NCBI GenBank assembly: GCA_015039365.1
Contig: WION01000070.1
Coordinates: 62,001-126,000 of the forward strand
Source of the DNA: Amanita rubescens
Lineage: Eukaryota > Basidiomycota > Agaricomycetes > Agaricales > Amanitaceae
Direction: 5' to 3'
Length of the DNA: 64,000 nt
Shown here: in pieces, positions 23,650-33,486 of the stretch
How positions within the stretch are numbered: position 1 is the first letter of the stretch
How the letters are laid out: the number at the start of each line of letters is the position of its first letter
Program-made: the position numbers and the translations under genes
The notes under the pieces: generated by a model
What the model was told of the DNA's origin: nothing
What the model saw: the letters and a program-made list of their open reading frames with translations, nothing else
Databases searched by the model: none

Positions 23650-24342
23650 ACAGTTTGCGGTCACGAGGGATTGTATCATATCATCGAGAGGATTGTCGGA
23701 CGCGTCATTGTTTACATCGACAGCAGACACATTGACGATACCACTGGTGGATCGAAGATGTCTTTGGTTGCGACAGAGGAGGCCAGACATCTGGAGCGTC
23801 GTAACACGACAAGGCAGGCTGACCACGTTCCCAAATATCCCTCTTCAGACTCGCCGATCCCACTAGGCCTGGTCACAGAAGAAATATTTTGGCTCTCTTT
23901 ATCGTTGATTCTAGTGTAAGGATCATCGTCCCTTATCAAAGGCAGGATTGGTGGTGCGCGGTGGTATGATGAAGAAAAGACGATGTTGGGGAAATTGCCC
24001 CTACAGCCAGGTTGTTGCATCATGCATCAACATCTATGCGGCACGCGAAGAAGCGTAGGTTGGAATCGAATCTATGCGTTTCACACTCAGATGGCTTTTG
24101 AGGAAGAGGGTATTCATGAGAGGAGACAGTACAGATGTCTGTCTGAACTTAAGTTGAGTGAACCCTTGAGTCAAAACGGATGGGCGAAGCCCCCGGGAGG
24201 GACTCCCGGCCCGAAACGCTGGGGGTCGGCAAGGCGAGCTGTGAGGGCGGGTGGGCGCCGAGCAGGTCAGCCTATCGACCTTCCGACAGCGCGTCGGACT
24301 AAGAAGGAAGGAAGACATCCGCAAGTGGCTTATCTTCCTTAG
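23650..24342 (+). pseudogene. Possible 3' continuation interrupted by a stop
   Basis: One frame stays open for about 230 codons except for a single TAA at 23917-23919, close to a hydrophobic stretch (EEIFWLSLSLILV). A GTAAGG...GGCAG segment around that stop would be only about 30 bp, too short for a normal intron. It may be a remnant of the gene at 22934-23592, or unrelated. The last third overlaps a GC-rich structured segment and is probably not protein coding. Confidence 0.25.
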
Positions 24343-24500
24343 TCCGGACCTGAGAGAGGGAGTGGCGGGTGGGGCGCGAAAAGATCCGGATGCTGCTGTA
24401 CCGCAACCGAGCAGCTCTAATGGCGAGGTGGCACCGTGGCAGGGAAAGAGAAAGGAGACCCTGACACAGCCACTTCGCTGTCTCACGCATAGACTACATT
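24170..24500. other. GC-rich, hairpin-rich island of unknown nature
   Basis: About 330 bp, distinctly more GC-rich than its flanks. Near 24192 there is a perfect 7-bp stem CCGGGAG/CTCCCGG with a 3-nt loop. Around 24293-24350 a longer imperfect stem pairs GTCGGACTAAG...GGAAG with CTTCC...TTAGTCCGGAC. It could be a structured RNA, a SINE-like insertion or part of an old element. No A/B boxes, poly-A tail or target duplications were identified. Confidence 0.35.
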
Positions 24501-24879
24501 CTACGCAACGCCTCCTACCTCGGCTAGCTTAGAACTACCATATTGATGGATGAAATGTACCAGTTTGTGGTCCAACGGGATAACTTCATAACACTTTTGT
24601 TTATGCGAGCATTAGCGTAACACAGGTAGTTTCAATATTACGATTTCTCCGCATATATTGACAGTCAGTTACGCATTCAAGCGAAACTCGGGCAACCCCG
24701 GGCCCGGGCATCGTCATATCCTCGTATTCCTGACGACAACGATGATCGATGATCGACGACAGGTGACAACTTTGGGGACTATGGTAATTATTGGTCTCCA
24801 TGACACCGTTACTAGTACAAAAGGCGAAAGCATGGCCATAACAAACTGTAATAAGATCTCGAAACCTTATACCAACGAC

Positions 24880-24936
24880 AGTCCCTTCCTGAGGCGAAAG
24901 CTCCATCCTAAGATTTCGTCTCGTGAAGGGGACAGA
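24880..24936 (-). promoter_or_regulatory. Conserved 3' hairpin of tandem copy A
   Basis: Starting about 14 nt after the stop codon. On the + strand, GTCCCTTCCTGAGGCGAAA pairs imperfectly with TTTCGTCTCGTGAAGGGGAC across a 12-13-nt loop. Equivalent hairpins follow copies B (26116-26169) and C (27056-27109), with compensating base changes, suggesting selection on RNA structure in the 3' UTR. It may act in mRNA stability, localisation or 3'-end formation (inference). Confidence 0.55.
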
Positions 24937-24949
24937 GAGCATATAAGGC

Positions 24950-25557
24950 TCAAGACCTGATTTGACGAAGGAGGGACGCCAACACGCCGCTTTCCTTTGC
25001 TGCATCTAACGGATAATATTTCTTCCGTTTGTTCGTATACCTCTTGAGTTCCTCTCTTGTATTGAATTTGCGAATCTGTCCACCCGGCGTTGATCGTATA
25101 TCGATAAAGTCGACCAAGTTCACATGTGTCGACTTCATGATCTAGGTGATGGACTTAAGCAAATGGGGTTTTCGTAGACTCTGTGTGTGTACCTTCTTGC
25201 ATTGAGCAATAGTATCAGGCACAGGGTCAACACCAAGTTCAATACAGAGCGCCTGCCACGCATTGATATCGTGAACGTCGGAGCCGTAGTAGTCCGCAAA
25301 TTGCTTGCCCATCGCAGCTCCGAATTGAGCCCACGCATCTTTGTACTCCGGCGACTTGCGTTTCCACTTGTAGCGTTTGGCAAGGCGTTGGAACTCTACA
25401 GAGACGGGGGTTCCTGGGTTGTGGCTGAAGTCAGGGTAATTCGCAAAGAAATCGGCAATATGTGTTGCCTGTTATTGCAGCGAGCGTTTAGGAGATAGAA
25501 CATATAAGAGGAGCCTAGAGGCAAGCGCACCGTTGTGTTCGCCTCGGATTCAGCCAT
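24950..25557 (-). CDS. Fungal protein of unknown function, tandem copy A (intact)
   Basis: Three exons: MAESEANTT (start 25557); then ATHIADFFANYPDFSHNP through DINAWQALCIELGVDPVP and DTIAQCKK; then IMKSTHVNLVDFID through FNTREELKRYT and YYPLDAAKESGVL, ending LLRQIRS at 24950. I recognise this as a conserved protein type in many fungi, with no known biochemical role. There is no signal peptide or TM segment, and the size (about 150 residues) is normal for the type. It is the only copy of the three in this cluster with an undisturbed C-terminus. Two paralogs follow on the same strand at 26203-26793 and 26919-27719. Confidence 0.8.
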
Positions 25558-26115
25558 GAGGTAGATGAAATTTTGAAGGTGACAGTGTGGGATCCGACCA
25601 ACTTCTTGAGTGACAGGTTCGTAAGTCTATATATAGTACTCGCTACAGCCATTGAGATTCACAAATTTGGGTCATTGTCAAGATCAGAATACAATGGTGA
25701 TGAGACCCAATTGGCATCATGTATATCGTAAACACCAGAGGTTAACTATATTAAACATATATGCGCCAGGCCATTTTTTTTACACTCGATGGCGGAAAAT
25801 GAAGATTCGCGTTCTGAGTAGACCTCGGACCTCGGACCGGCACCATCAGTCTTGGCTTCCACTACTTTAGATAAGCTGGGTCCGAGGACAACGACAGATG
25901 ACAAAGGCTTGTGGACTGGCACGGTAATTGACTGATTTCCGAGAGGATCGGTTGCAGTTTCTGCGCCAAATTAGCATCCTCAAAAAATACATAATATTCC
26001 CTAACATGCAACCGAACACAATATGATGTGGCTATTGGTACAGACAGCAAAGCACCGACAAGGCAAGAACAAACTCTAAGTTAAACGTAATCTTGAGAAA
26101 CCTTCGTGCCAACCA

Positions 26116-26169
26116 CAGTCCCTTTCCGGGGCGAAAATCCTCCCTAGGATTTCGTCTGGTAAAGGGAGC
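26116..26169 (-). promoter_or_regulatory. Conserved 3' hairpin of tandem copy B
   Basis: Hairpin about 34 nt past the copy B stop. The arms CCCTTTCCGGGGCGAAAAT and ATTTCGTCTGGTAAAGGG flank a short loop. Position and arm content match the hairpins after copies A and C, although the sequence has drifted. Confidence 0.5.
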
Positions 26170-26202
26170 AGCCTGGCATGGAAGACTCAAGACTAAAAAA
26201 TT

Positions 26203-26793
26203 TTACGAAGCAGAGCCGCTAATACACCACTCTCCTTTGCAGGCTTGTTTTGGATAAATCTTTTTTGTCCTCTTCGTGTACCTCCTGAGCATCTGTACTG
26301 TGTCGAAAATGCGCACCGGTTTGCCCGTGGTCTGCACGTCAATAAAGTCCACCAAATTAACGTGTTTAGACCTTATAATCTAGGTAGCGGATAGCAGAGC
26401 TTTAAGTTTTCATCATGGACACTTGAAATACGTACGTACCCGCTTGCATCCCAAAATACTATCAGGAAGAGGATCAACGCGAAGTGCAATACACAGTGCC
26501 TGCCACGCGTTGATATCGTGTACGTCAGAACCATAATAGGTGACGAATTGTCTGCCCATCGCTGCCCCAAATCCGGACCATGCCTCTTCATATTCCAGTG
26601 ACTCGCGGTCCCACCCTTTAACGAGCCGCCGGAACTGTGAAGAGACAGGGGCTCCCGGGTTGTAGACGAAGTCGGCATAATTCGCGAAGAAATCAGCGAT
26701 GTGCGTTGCAGGCTATCATCACAGCAAGCGGTTAGAATAGGTAGCACATCGGTCTGAGGAGGGCAAGCGTACTGTGGGTGTTTCGTCGGCCAT
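26203..26793 (-). CDS. Fungal protein of unknown function, tandem copy B (3' frameshift)
   Basis: Same three-exon plan as copy A: MADETPT (start 26793), then PATHIADFFANYADFVYNPG through DINAWQALCIALRVDPLP and DSILGCKR, then IIRSKHVNLVDFID through KKIYP. After KKIYP a one-base insertion relative to copy A moves the frame, so the encoded end is KQACKGEWCISGSAS with a stop at 26203. The original frame (AKESGVLAALLRKIF and its stop) is still readable in the DNA. The rest of the protein is intact, so it may still be functional or be an early pseudogene. Confidence 0.65.
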
Positions 26794-26918
26794 GGCAGGT
26801 AAAAGCAAGGTGAGAGTGTGAGACCAAGTAATAGACTCGTGGGAGCCGCATGTGTTATCAAATAAATATACGCTGCGGCACTGCGGTCTGGACGCTCTCA
26901 CACAAACTTTGACGTGAA

Positions 26919-27719
26919 TCACAAAAGGAAGTCTTCAAGGTTATAAATATCAACTGGCTGTTTCCGATACCCATACGTAGCTACGAACAAAAACGACAAG
27001 AAAATTGCAAGAACGAACCGGCGGTTTATAATCTCAAGACCTCCAGGCCAATGACTGTCCCTTTGTGAGACGAAAGCTAGCGCTCGTCCCTCGTCTCGTA
27101 AAGGGGATAGCCAGTCGCATGTCAGACTCGAGACTAGAAAAATGTGACGAAGTAAAGCTAGCCAACACACCACTCTCTTCGCCGCATCCAACGGATAGAT
27201 TTTTCTGGTGTTCTTAGTGTATTCTCTGAGCTCTTCTTCCGTTTCGAAAATCTGAACAGGTCGACCCGTAACTTGTACGTCGATAAAATCTACCAAATTG
27301 ACATGTGTAGACTTGATTATCTAAGGAGGTGCTGGTCTTAGTGGTTTTCATCGGCTGCAGGTCAAACGCAAACGTACTTCCTTGCATTCAGAAATAGTAT
27401 CGGGCACAGGATGCACACCCAGCGCCATACAAAGCGCCTGCCATGCATTGATATCGTATACGTCGGTACCATAATAGTCGGCGAATTGCTTTCCCATCGC
27501 TGTGCTGAACCCGGCCCACGCTTTCTTGTCCTGGGCCGATCCGCGTTTCCACTTATAGCAGCGGACCAGGCGCTGAAATTCTGAATTGACGGGGGCTACA
27601 GAGTCATAGTCAAACTTGGGGTAACGCGCAAAGAATTGAGCAATGCGCTTTGCCTGCAGAGTAGTTAAATGAGGGAGAACTTAGGATGAGGAACAGCGCA
27701 CTTTGCTTGTTCGGGCCAT
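26919..27719 (-). CDS. Fungal protein of unknown function, tandem copy C (stop lost)
   Basis: Exons: MARTSK (start 27719), AKRIAQFFARYPKFDYD through DINAWQALCMALGVHPVP and DTISECKE, then IIKSTHVNLVDFID through FETEEELREYT. After PLDAAK a one-base deletion followed by a one-base insertion rewrites a few residues (RVVCWLA) before the family LLRHIF returns. The normal stop is gone (CTAG where copy B has TAG), so the frame runs about 70 codons further to 26919, through the 3' hairpin and a hydrophobic segment (VLAIFLSFLFVATYGY). Either a drifting pseudogene or a gene that has gained a membrane-spanning tail. Confidence 0.6.
27056..27109 (-). promoter_or_regulatory. Conserved 3' hairpin of tandem copy C
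   Basis: The arms TCCCTTTGTGAGACGA and TCGTCTCGTAAAGGGGA pair almost perfectly; where copy A has a G.T wobble in this stem, copy C has a full A-T pair. Because copy C has lost its stop codon, the hairpin now lies inside the extended reading frame. Confidence 0.5.
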
Positions 27720-27954
27720 GGTAGGATGGTAGTCGAAGAAAGAAACGCGATAACGGCTCAGGACTAGGGAGCAGAATATATATACACGATTAGATACCGA
27801 TCACAAAGCAAGTCTCCAAAGCAATAGAATTATCCACAACCTGCGACTGCTGTTTCAGCAAGCAACTCAATTTGACAGGCGGAAGCAACTCACATAACGT
27901 AACCCAATTACCGCCGAGAATATACAGTACCGCTAAATTCCATTATAGAACAAA

Positions 27955-30612
27955 TCATAAATCTCCCGATGCACCCTGCTCCGCAGCTAATTCCCTAATT
28001 AATCCTCTTAATCCCAGATCTTCTTCAATCTACGCAATGCAACTCGTCAGCTTCGAATAGAGGGGAAAAAAAGGAGACATACTTGGCCGCGGACAACCTT
28101 GTCCATTGTGCCTACCCTATCAGCAAATACGGCATCCATCTCTTCCAGCGACACATTTGCAGTCTCAGGGACGAGATATGTTGCCCAAAGATAGGATAGA
28201 AAACAGGCGAAAGAGAACGTGCCGAACGTAATCCTGTATCGCAGATATCGTAATCGTGAGCCGCACCTAAGAAAATCGAATAAATTACTACGTACGTAGG
28301 CGATATTTCCATCATAACAGGTGTTATGAGACCGATGAAAACTATATTGTCGCATAAGATATCATCGATATGTAGAGTAAAAAAACACACAGTTGTTCGC
28401 CCAATTCGATGCCGTTGATAACGCGACACCTTTACTTCTCATAGACAATGGGAACACTTCGCTGGGAAGAACCCAACCAACTGGACCGAGGGAAATACCA
28501 TAGGCAGCGGTGAAAATGTACATGCAACTAGGCCGCAGGTCAAACCATGAAACGAAAATGAGGGTTACATTGCTTACGCAACGCATATCCATGCTGCCAA
28601 ATGATGGTGAGTCCAGTCGTTACTGAATAGAAAAGCCTGTAACCAACATCGTCAAATTTAGCTTGTATTGAAGTCTGGAGGCGCTCCTCACCAAAAGAGC
28701 AATGCAGAGGTGCGAAAGGGTCATCACAACGCCTCCAGCTTGTAAAAAGAAGTGAGTACGCGGTAGATGCACGGACATAGACACTTACACCGTAATAACG
28801 GTTTCCTTCCTGCAACACTGAATGAGAAAGGCTAAGGGTCGGGCATATGAACCTCCTCACCTACGCGGTCAATCACGATAATCACTGGGACCACCGACAG
28901 AAACTGGACGATCCCAATCCCCCCGGACACCATCAACGTCACGGTGTCATCCACTTCACTTCCATTCCCAGATCCCAACCCGACGCTGCGTATAAGAATA
29001 GGGCCATAATACAGCAACGCATTAATTCCGCTCCATTCTACGTAAATAGCTCAGCTCTAAGGCTACGAGAAGAAAAGATCAAGACTGGCTCACGCTGAAA
29101 CACCATAACCATCACACCAATCAACGTCCGTTCTCGATAAGCACGCGAGAACAGCCGTTTCCAAGTCGCCCATTCGGATTGAAAGCCCGGTTTCCCTGTC
29201 ATCCCTCCGTTGGCGTTGGCATCAGCATCGGATATTAGGTTCATTCGTTGGACGAGAACGGCTTCGACTTTCATCTCCAGCAGCTCGACCTAGACTTCTG
29301 TGTTAGGGTGCCGTAGATAGTGGTAAAGCCAGAAGTGAACTCACCTGGAGGACGGGATCAAGCCTGTCTGGGGAATCTGGGCTGACATCGCCTGGTTGAG
29401 AACCAGGTACGGCGCGTAGTCGAGCAAGGCTTTGGAGTGCTTCGTCATATCGGCCTTGTAAGACCAGCAGACGAGGGGATGGTGGCAGGTATATGGTTCC
29501 TAGCGCTAGTATGATCCCTGGTATAAGTTGGATTGCAAGTGGTATGCGCCAGGAAAAGGAGCCAGGTACTAGGTGGGAATTAGAAGGATTAGCGTGGTGA
29601 TGTACATGGACAACGAGACATACAAGACCGTGTGAAGAAGCCGGTCCAGAATCCGATGACGACGCCCAAAACGATAGAAAATTGTTCGAGTGCGGTGAGG
29701 GAGCCACGGAGTTCTGGAGGAGATATTTCTGCCATGTACAAAGGCGATAGAGTGCTGTGTTGAGAAAAACGCTTAGCTTAAAGCAGGGGTGGTACTTATA
29801 TGGCAGCGTACCTTAATGCGCCAACACCAATTCCACCTATTGCTCTACCAATGAAAATATCCGACAGCGACCGCGCCCCGAATTGAAATAATGAACCAAG
29901 GCAAAATACGACTGTCGGGAATGGAAAGATGAGCGTTTTTTTTCGGACTATGAGCGAGATACGCACAACATGCAACGAAAATGGTATGTCGTCTAGAGTA
30001 TCGGTCTGCGTATATTCCGGCAGATAAAGCTCCAAGCAATGCGCCCAGTTCAAGGATAGCAGCTATCGCGTCGATCAGCAAGTTGGGCAAGACTCAGCTC
30101 AAAGAAGACGCACTCATTGACCCGATCTGCAAAGGTGTTATAGGCCAACGTTTTACGAAATCAGGCATTACTAGGACATTTGCGATCTACCGCAGGAATC
30201 GGGTTAGCCTGGAGTCCACAAACAACGGGAAGAGGAACGTACCACCCCCTGGTCATACCCAAACGAAAGACCGCCTATTGACGCCATGCATGCGCATAGA
30301 AGGGTATACCAGTTGTGGCGGAGACCAGAGAGGCCTTTTGGGCCATAAGAATAAGAGTATTTCAGCGTGTGTGGGTCAATGAAGAGAGATGTTCCGTTGA
30401 GGGTGGCTTGATGGTGCGGATGATACGAGCGGCGGGTTGAGTTATCGAGAAGAGGAGCCAGTGGGCCATCTGAGCTGATGTGCGCGTGCCCTGCCTTTCA
30501 GGCGGCTCAACATATCAGTGATCAAGACAGCAATTGACCAGAGGAATGAGCTTACCATGGACACCACGGTGGCAAGAGCGACCGACTTGGAGCGGAGTTT
30601 GAGTATCGACAT
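27955..30612 (-). CDS. MFS sugar transporter (SP family)
   Basis: Twelve-TM sugar:H+ symporter type. The proposed start at 30612 gives MSILKLRSKSVALATVVSM, followed by an intron to a hydrophilic exon ending in NWYTLLCACMASIGG and SFGYDQGV. Family motifs seen in order: YADRYSRRH (loop 2), FQFGARSLSDIFIGRAIGG, PPSPRLLVLQGRYDEAL (PESPR-like), the QQWSGINALLYYGPIL region, YGISLGPVGWVLPSEVFP with SMRSKGVALST, and LVPETANVSLEEMD. The last exon (IEEDLGLRGLI...) ends at TGA 27955-27957. There are many short introns. The start lies only 72 bp from the divergent Crinkler-kinase gene, and a second copy of its first exon occurs at 33025-33112. The substrate is unknown. Confidence 0.85.
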
Positions 30613-30620
30613 ACTCCGCT
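30512..30620 (+). repeat. Direct repeat flanking the Crinkler gene, left copy
   Basis: Contains the 23-bp word starting ATATCAGTGATCAAG that recurs exactly at 33025, followed by imperfect similarity (gagcttac, cggagcggagttt, gtatcgacata). It covers the first exon and first intron of the sugar transporter. Confidence 0.75.
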
Positions 30621-30684
30621 CGCGCGGCCAGCTCTGGGGATTTCAAGCACGTCGCCTTTCTCGAAACAGAGGTATTTCAAAGGA

Positions 30685-32744
30685 ATGTCCGAGTCTGACG
30701 AGATCAAGCTGTGGTGCTGGGTCCTGGGTGATCCTCGCAACCAAATCTTTCGAGTTTCCATCAAACGCAGCGCCGCTATTGATGATCTCAAGGCAGCCAT
30801 TCACGGGCGAAAGCCATCGTTCAAAGACATCGCTGCTGACTCTCTACGTGTTTTTAAGGTGATTGATAAGCACCGGCGCACAGATATTGACTCCTGATAG
30901 TTCCAACTGCCTCTGAGAAATTTCAGCGAAGATTCTGCTCAAAGCATTAAACTTGAAGACGGTCAGCCGTTGGAGCCTGAAATGGAGATCTCGTCTTACT
31001 GGATGGAAGACCTTGGAAAGGTTCTGAGCGTTATATTACCGTGTCCGACTGGTAGTGAGTGCTAAAACGGCCTCGTGATGTCGAATGATGCTCAACTCCA
31101 CAATTTGCCATGCTAATTCTTGTTTCAACATCAGCTTTGAAAAGAAAACGCGATGACCCTGGTTGGTCCTCTTCTGATGTAGCCTTAAACTTAAGTACTA
31201 ATCTCGCTATAGCCGACATATCGCGAAAGTTATTCGATCTATGGACAAAACCGGCAAAGTGGGATCTCCGGCACCTAAAGGAATACCTCGAGAAGCCTCT
31301 TGATCCAGATTGGAAGATCCCGTTGCCGCACGCCGAGTGAAGGCACACTTGGTCCCTGGATCGATTCCTGCCCATGCATGCAGCGCTGAAGACCTTGAAC
31401 TCCTGTTTAAGCAAAGTGAAGATGAAACCGCTGTTGCGATTTTAGATCTGTTGAAGCCTGAATTACGCGGGATCCAGTAAACCCGAGCGGTACTGAAATT
31501 TCACTTGTTTCGTTCTGGGATAGAAATATCCGAGACATTCTCGAACGATGCCTGGGTGTTGCGAGTATTCGGGATAGCAACCAGGGTACAGAAACTAGCA
31601 GGTTGCGACCTGATTTTGGTCTCCTACTTGCCAACGTTTGCGTATTCCGAGGTGAAGAAAAGGGAATTGAGTTTACGGGGATGCATCCTCGAAATGAACT
31701 CAAAGTCAAGACCCGGTGGGTGTACGATCCCGCACCTTATATTCTCGGTTGGTCGTCGTTTGCGCCTGAGTAAGATTTTGTTTCAATCATCTACTTCTTC
31801 GGGGCTTAGGTTATTACGCCATTGGGGTCAAAGTTGTCCTCACAGCTATATTGCCACCAGGACCACAAGGCGAAAGCATTCAGGTCGAGGATCTAATATT
31901 GGCTGATCTTTCTTCACGACGTAAACGAATCAAGAATGCTTTAAGGATGATCAAGTTGTGCGGCGTTCTCGGATGGCTTCAGCAGGTAATTGGAGAAGGC
32001 AAAGATAGAGATATGCATTTGCAGTTCCGGTGGATAGATTTTTTTTTTATTGCCATCTGGTATATTGACTCCAAGCTCAGCGACGGTGGCAAGTTGATTG
32101 AATATTTCTCATCGCATCTGCGCAAGACGTATGGATTAGCGAATAGCGATGACGGCGAAGAGCGTGTCAAACATCTAAAGGCCATCTATGCGTCACTAAT
32201 TTCGAAGGATGTTCCTAACGTGGACCGGCTCAAGAAAGCTGATATTCAGCACCGTGTACATGGTTCATACGTCGATCTGGAGCCAAGAGGCATTGATGCA
32301 GGTCCTCAATCACCTTTAGATGTTCGAAATGCTGTAGTGTGCGTCCTCGAAGCTCTCAAGGTAGTCTCAATTTCCTTCTATGTCATTAACTAACACTCTG
32401 GTCAGGTAGCCCATGCTGATCCACCAGTGTTTCATCGCGATATCCGTTGGAAGAATATCATGCAAAGCCGTGAAAACTCTTCCAAGTGGTTTCTGATCGA
32501 CTGGGAAGATGCTTCCTTTGCGCCAACGAAAGGAGCACCACATTTGAGCCAGAATGAACATTCACCAAACGTATATAAAGATGATCACGGTGCAGATGTG
32601 GACATATGGGCAGTCGGGCGGCTTATATTCACTGCGCAGCTACAGGTTCCAGCTCTCAGGGACCTTGGACAGACGATGATGGAGGGCCATGTTTTGAATG
32701 CCGAGCAGGGACTGAAGGAAATATGTAATCTCCCCCTATTCTAA
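30685..32744 (+). CDS. Crinkler-type (CRN) protein with fungal kinase domain
   Basis: The N-terminus (start 30685: MSESDEIKLWCWVLGDP, then FRVSIKRSAAIDDLKAAIHG) is the ubiquitin-like CRN header, completed after an intron by FQLPLRNFSED. The middle contains NIRDILERCLGV, RLRPDFGLLLANVCVFRGEE and WVYDPAPYILG joined by an intron (donor GTTGGT) to YYAIGVKVVL. The C-terminal kinase has VFHRDIRWKNIM (catalytic loop), DWEDA where DFG is usual, and DIWAVG; stop at 32744. In two places (31338-31384 and 31478-31524) the frame is kept only by removing 47-bp GT...AG segments that themselves look like family coding sequence, so they may be frameshifts or newly formed introns. Known for fungal and oomycete CRNs: nuclear action or inter-strain conflict; the role here is unknown. 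Confidence 0.72.
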
Positions 32745-33486
32745 CTTGTAACCCACAAATCTCCTGTAACGCGACCCGGGCGCGCACTGAGAATACCAAT
32801 TCCTGCATGAAGTAGAAGGAAGCACGATTAGGAAGCTCCAACGAGGGAGTATTCAACATATAATCTGCCAACGAAGGCACGTTGATGGTCCATGGGTCAT
32901 GAAGATTGGCCATCGGTGGGTAACCTCGCATGAACTTGATGGTATCACTTTATTTCGCGCACATTTTGACTAATAAGCTTCTTCCCCTAGTTTTCCATTA
33001 AACTTTCGAGAACCCGAACCCATGATATCAGTGATCAAGACAGCAATACGAGCTTACACCGTAGTAGGCGATCAACTCGGAGCGGAGTTTGGGTATCGAC
33101 ATACGCTCGCCGAGAGCGTAACGGAGGTCTTGACTTTACTATTGCCGACGCGCAACTTGACCGTAAGCCTGTGCAAACAATGTGGTAGTATCCGTCCCAA
33201 CATCTCAGGAGTTCTTGCTTAGTTCACCATGAGGACTTAATCTGAAAGGGCTCAAGAACGGCCCGCGAGAGCAGCACTCCTCGACTGTTTCTCGAGTCGC
33301 TCTGATCATTCGTCTTATTGCCATCCCGTCGACGTACACATGCAGATCTTTTACAAGCCTCCCCCCCATCGCAGCCTCCAAGTCCTTCCCAACTCGCACC
33401 AGCCGCACCACACATCACTATGCTAAGTTTGAGCGAAATTTTGGTTAATTGTCCGTTCCTCCTGACTCTGGAATAGCTAGTTATGA
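32745..33486. other. Intergenic region after the Crinkler gene
   Basis: About 740 bp. Apart from the orphan transporter exon at 33025-33112 nothing is supportable; ORFs at 32656-32931 (-), 33022-33222 (+) and 33224-33499 (-) have no domain. Confidence 0.5.
33025..33112 (+). repeat. Direct repeat flanking the Crinkler gene, right copy (orphan transporter exon 1)
   Basis: On the minus strand it encodes MSIPKLRSELIAYYG followed by a GTAAGC donor, clearly a second version of transporter exon 1. No further transporter exons follow, so it is an orphan exon. The repeat pair brackets the gene at 30685-32744. Confidence 0.7.

Noticed and set aside
30552..30800. Minus-strand 82-codon ORF as a longer transporter N-terminus
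   Set aside because: It is mostly antisense to the Crinkler first exon and in another frame; the start at 30612 matches the orphan exon at 33025-33112.
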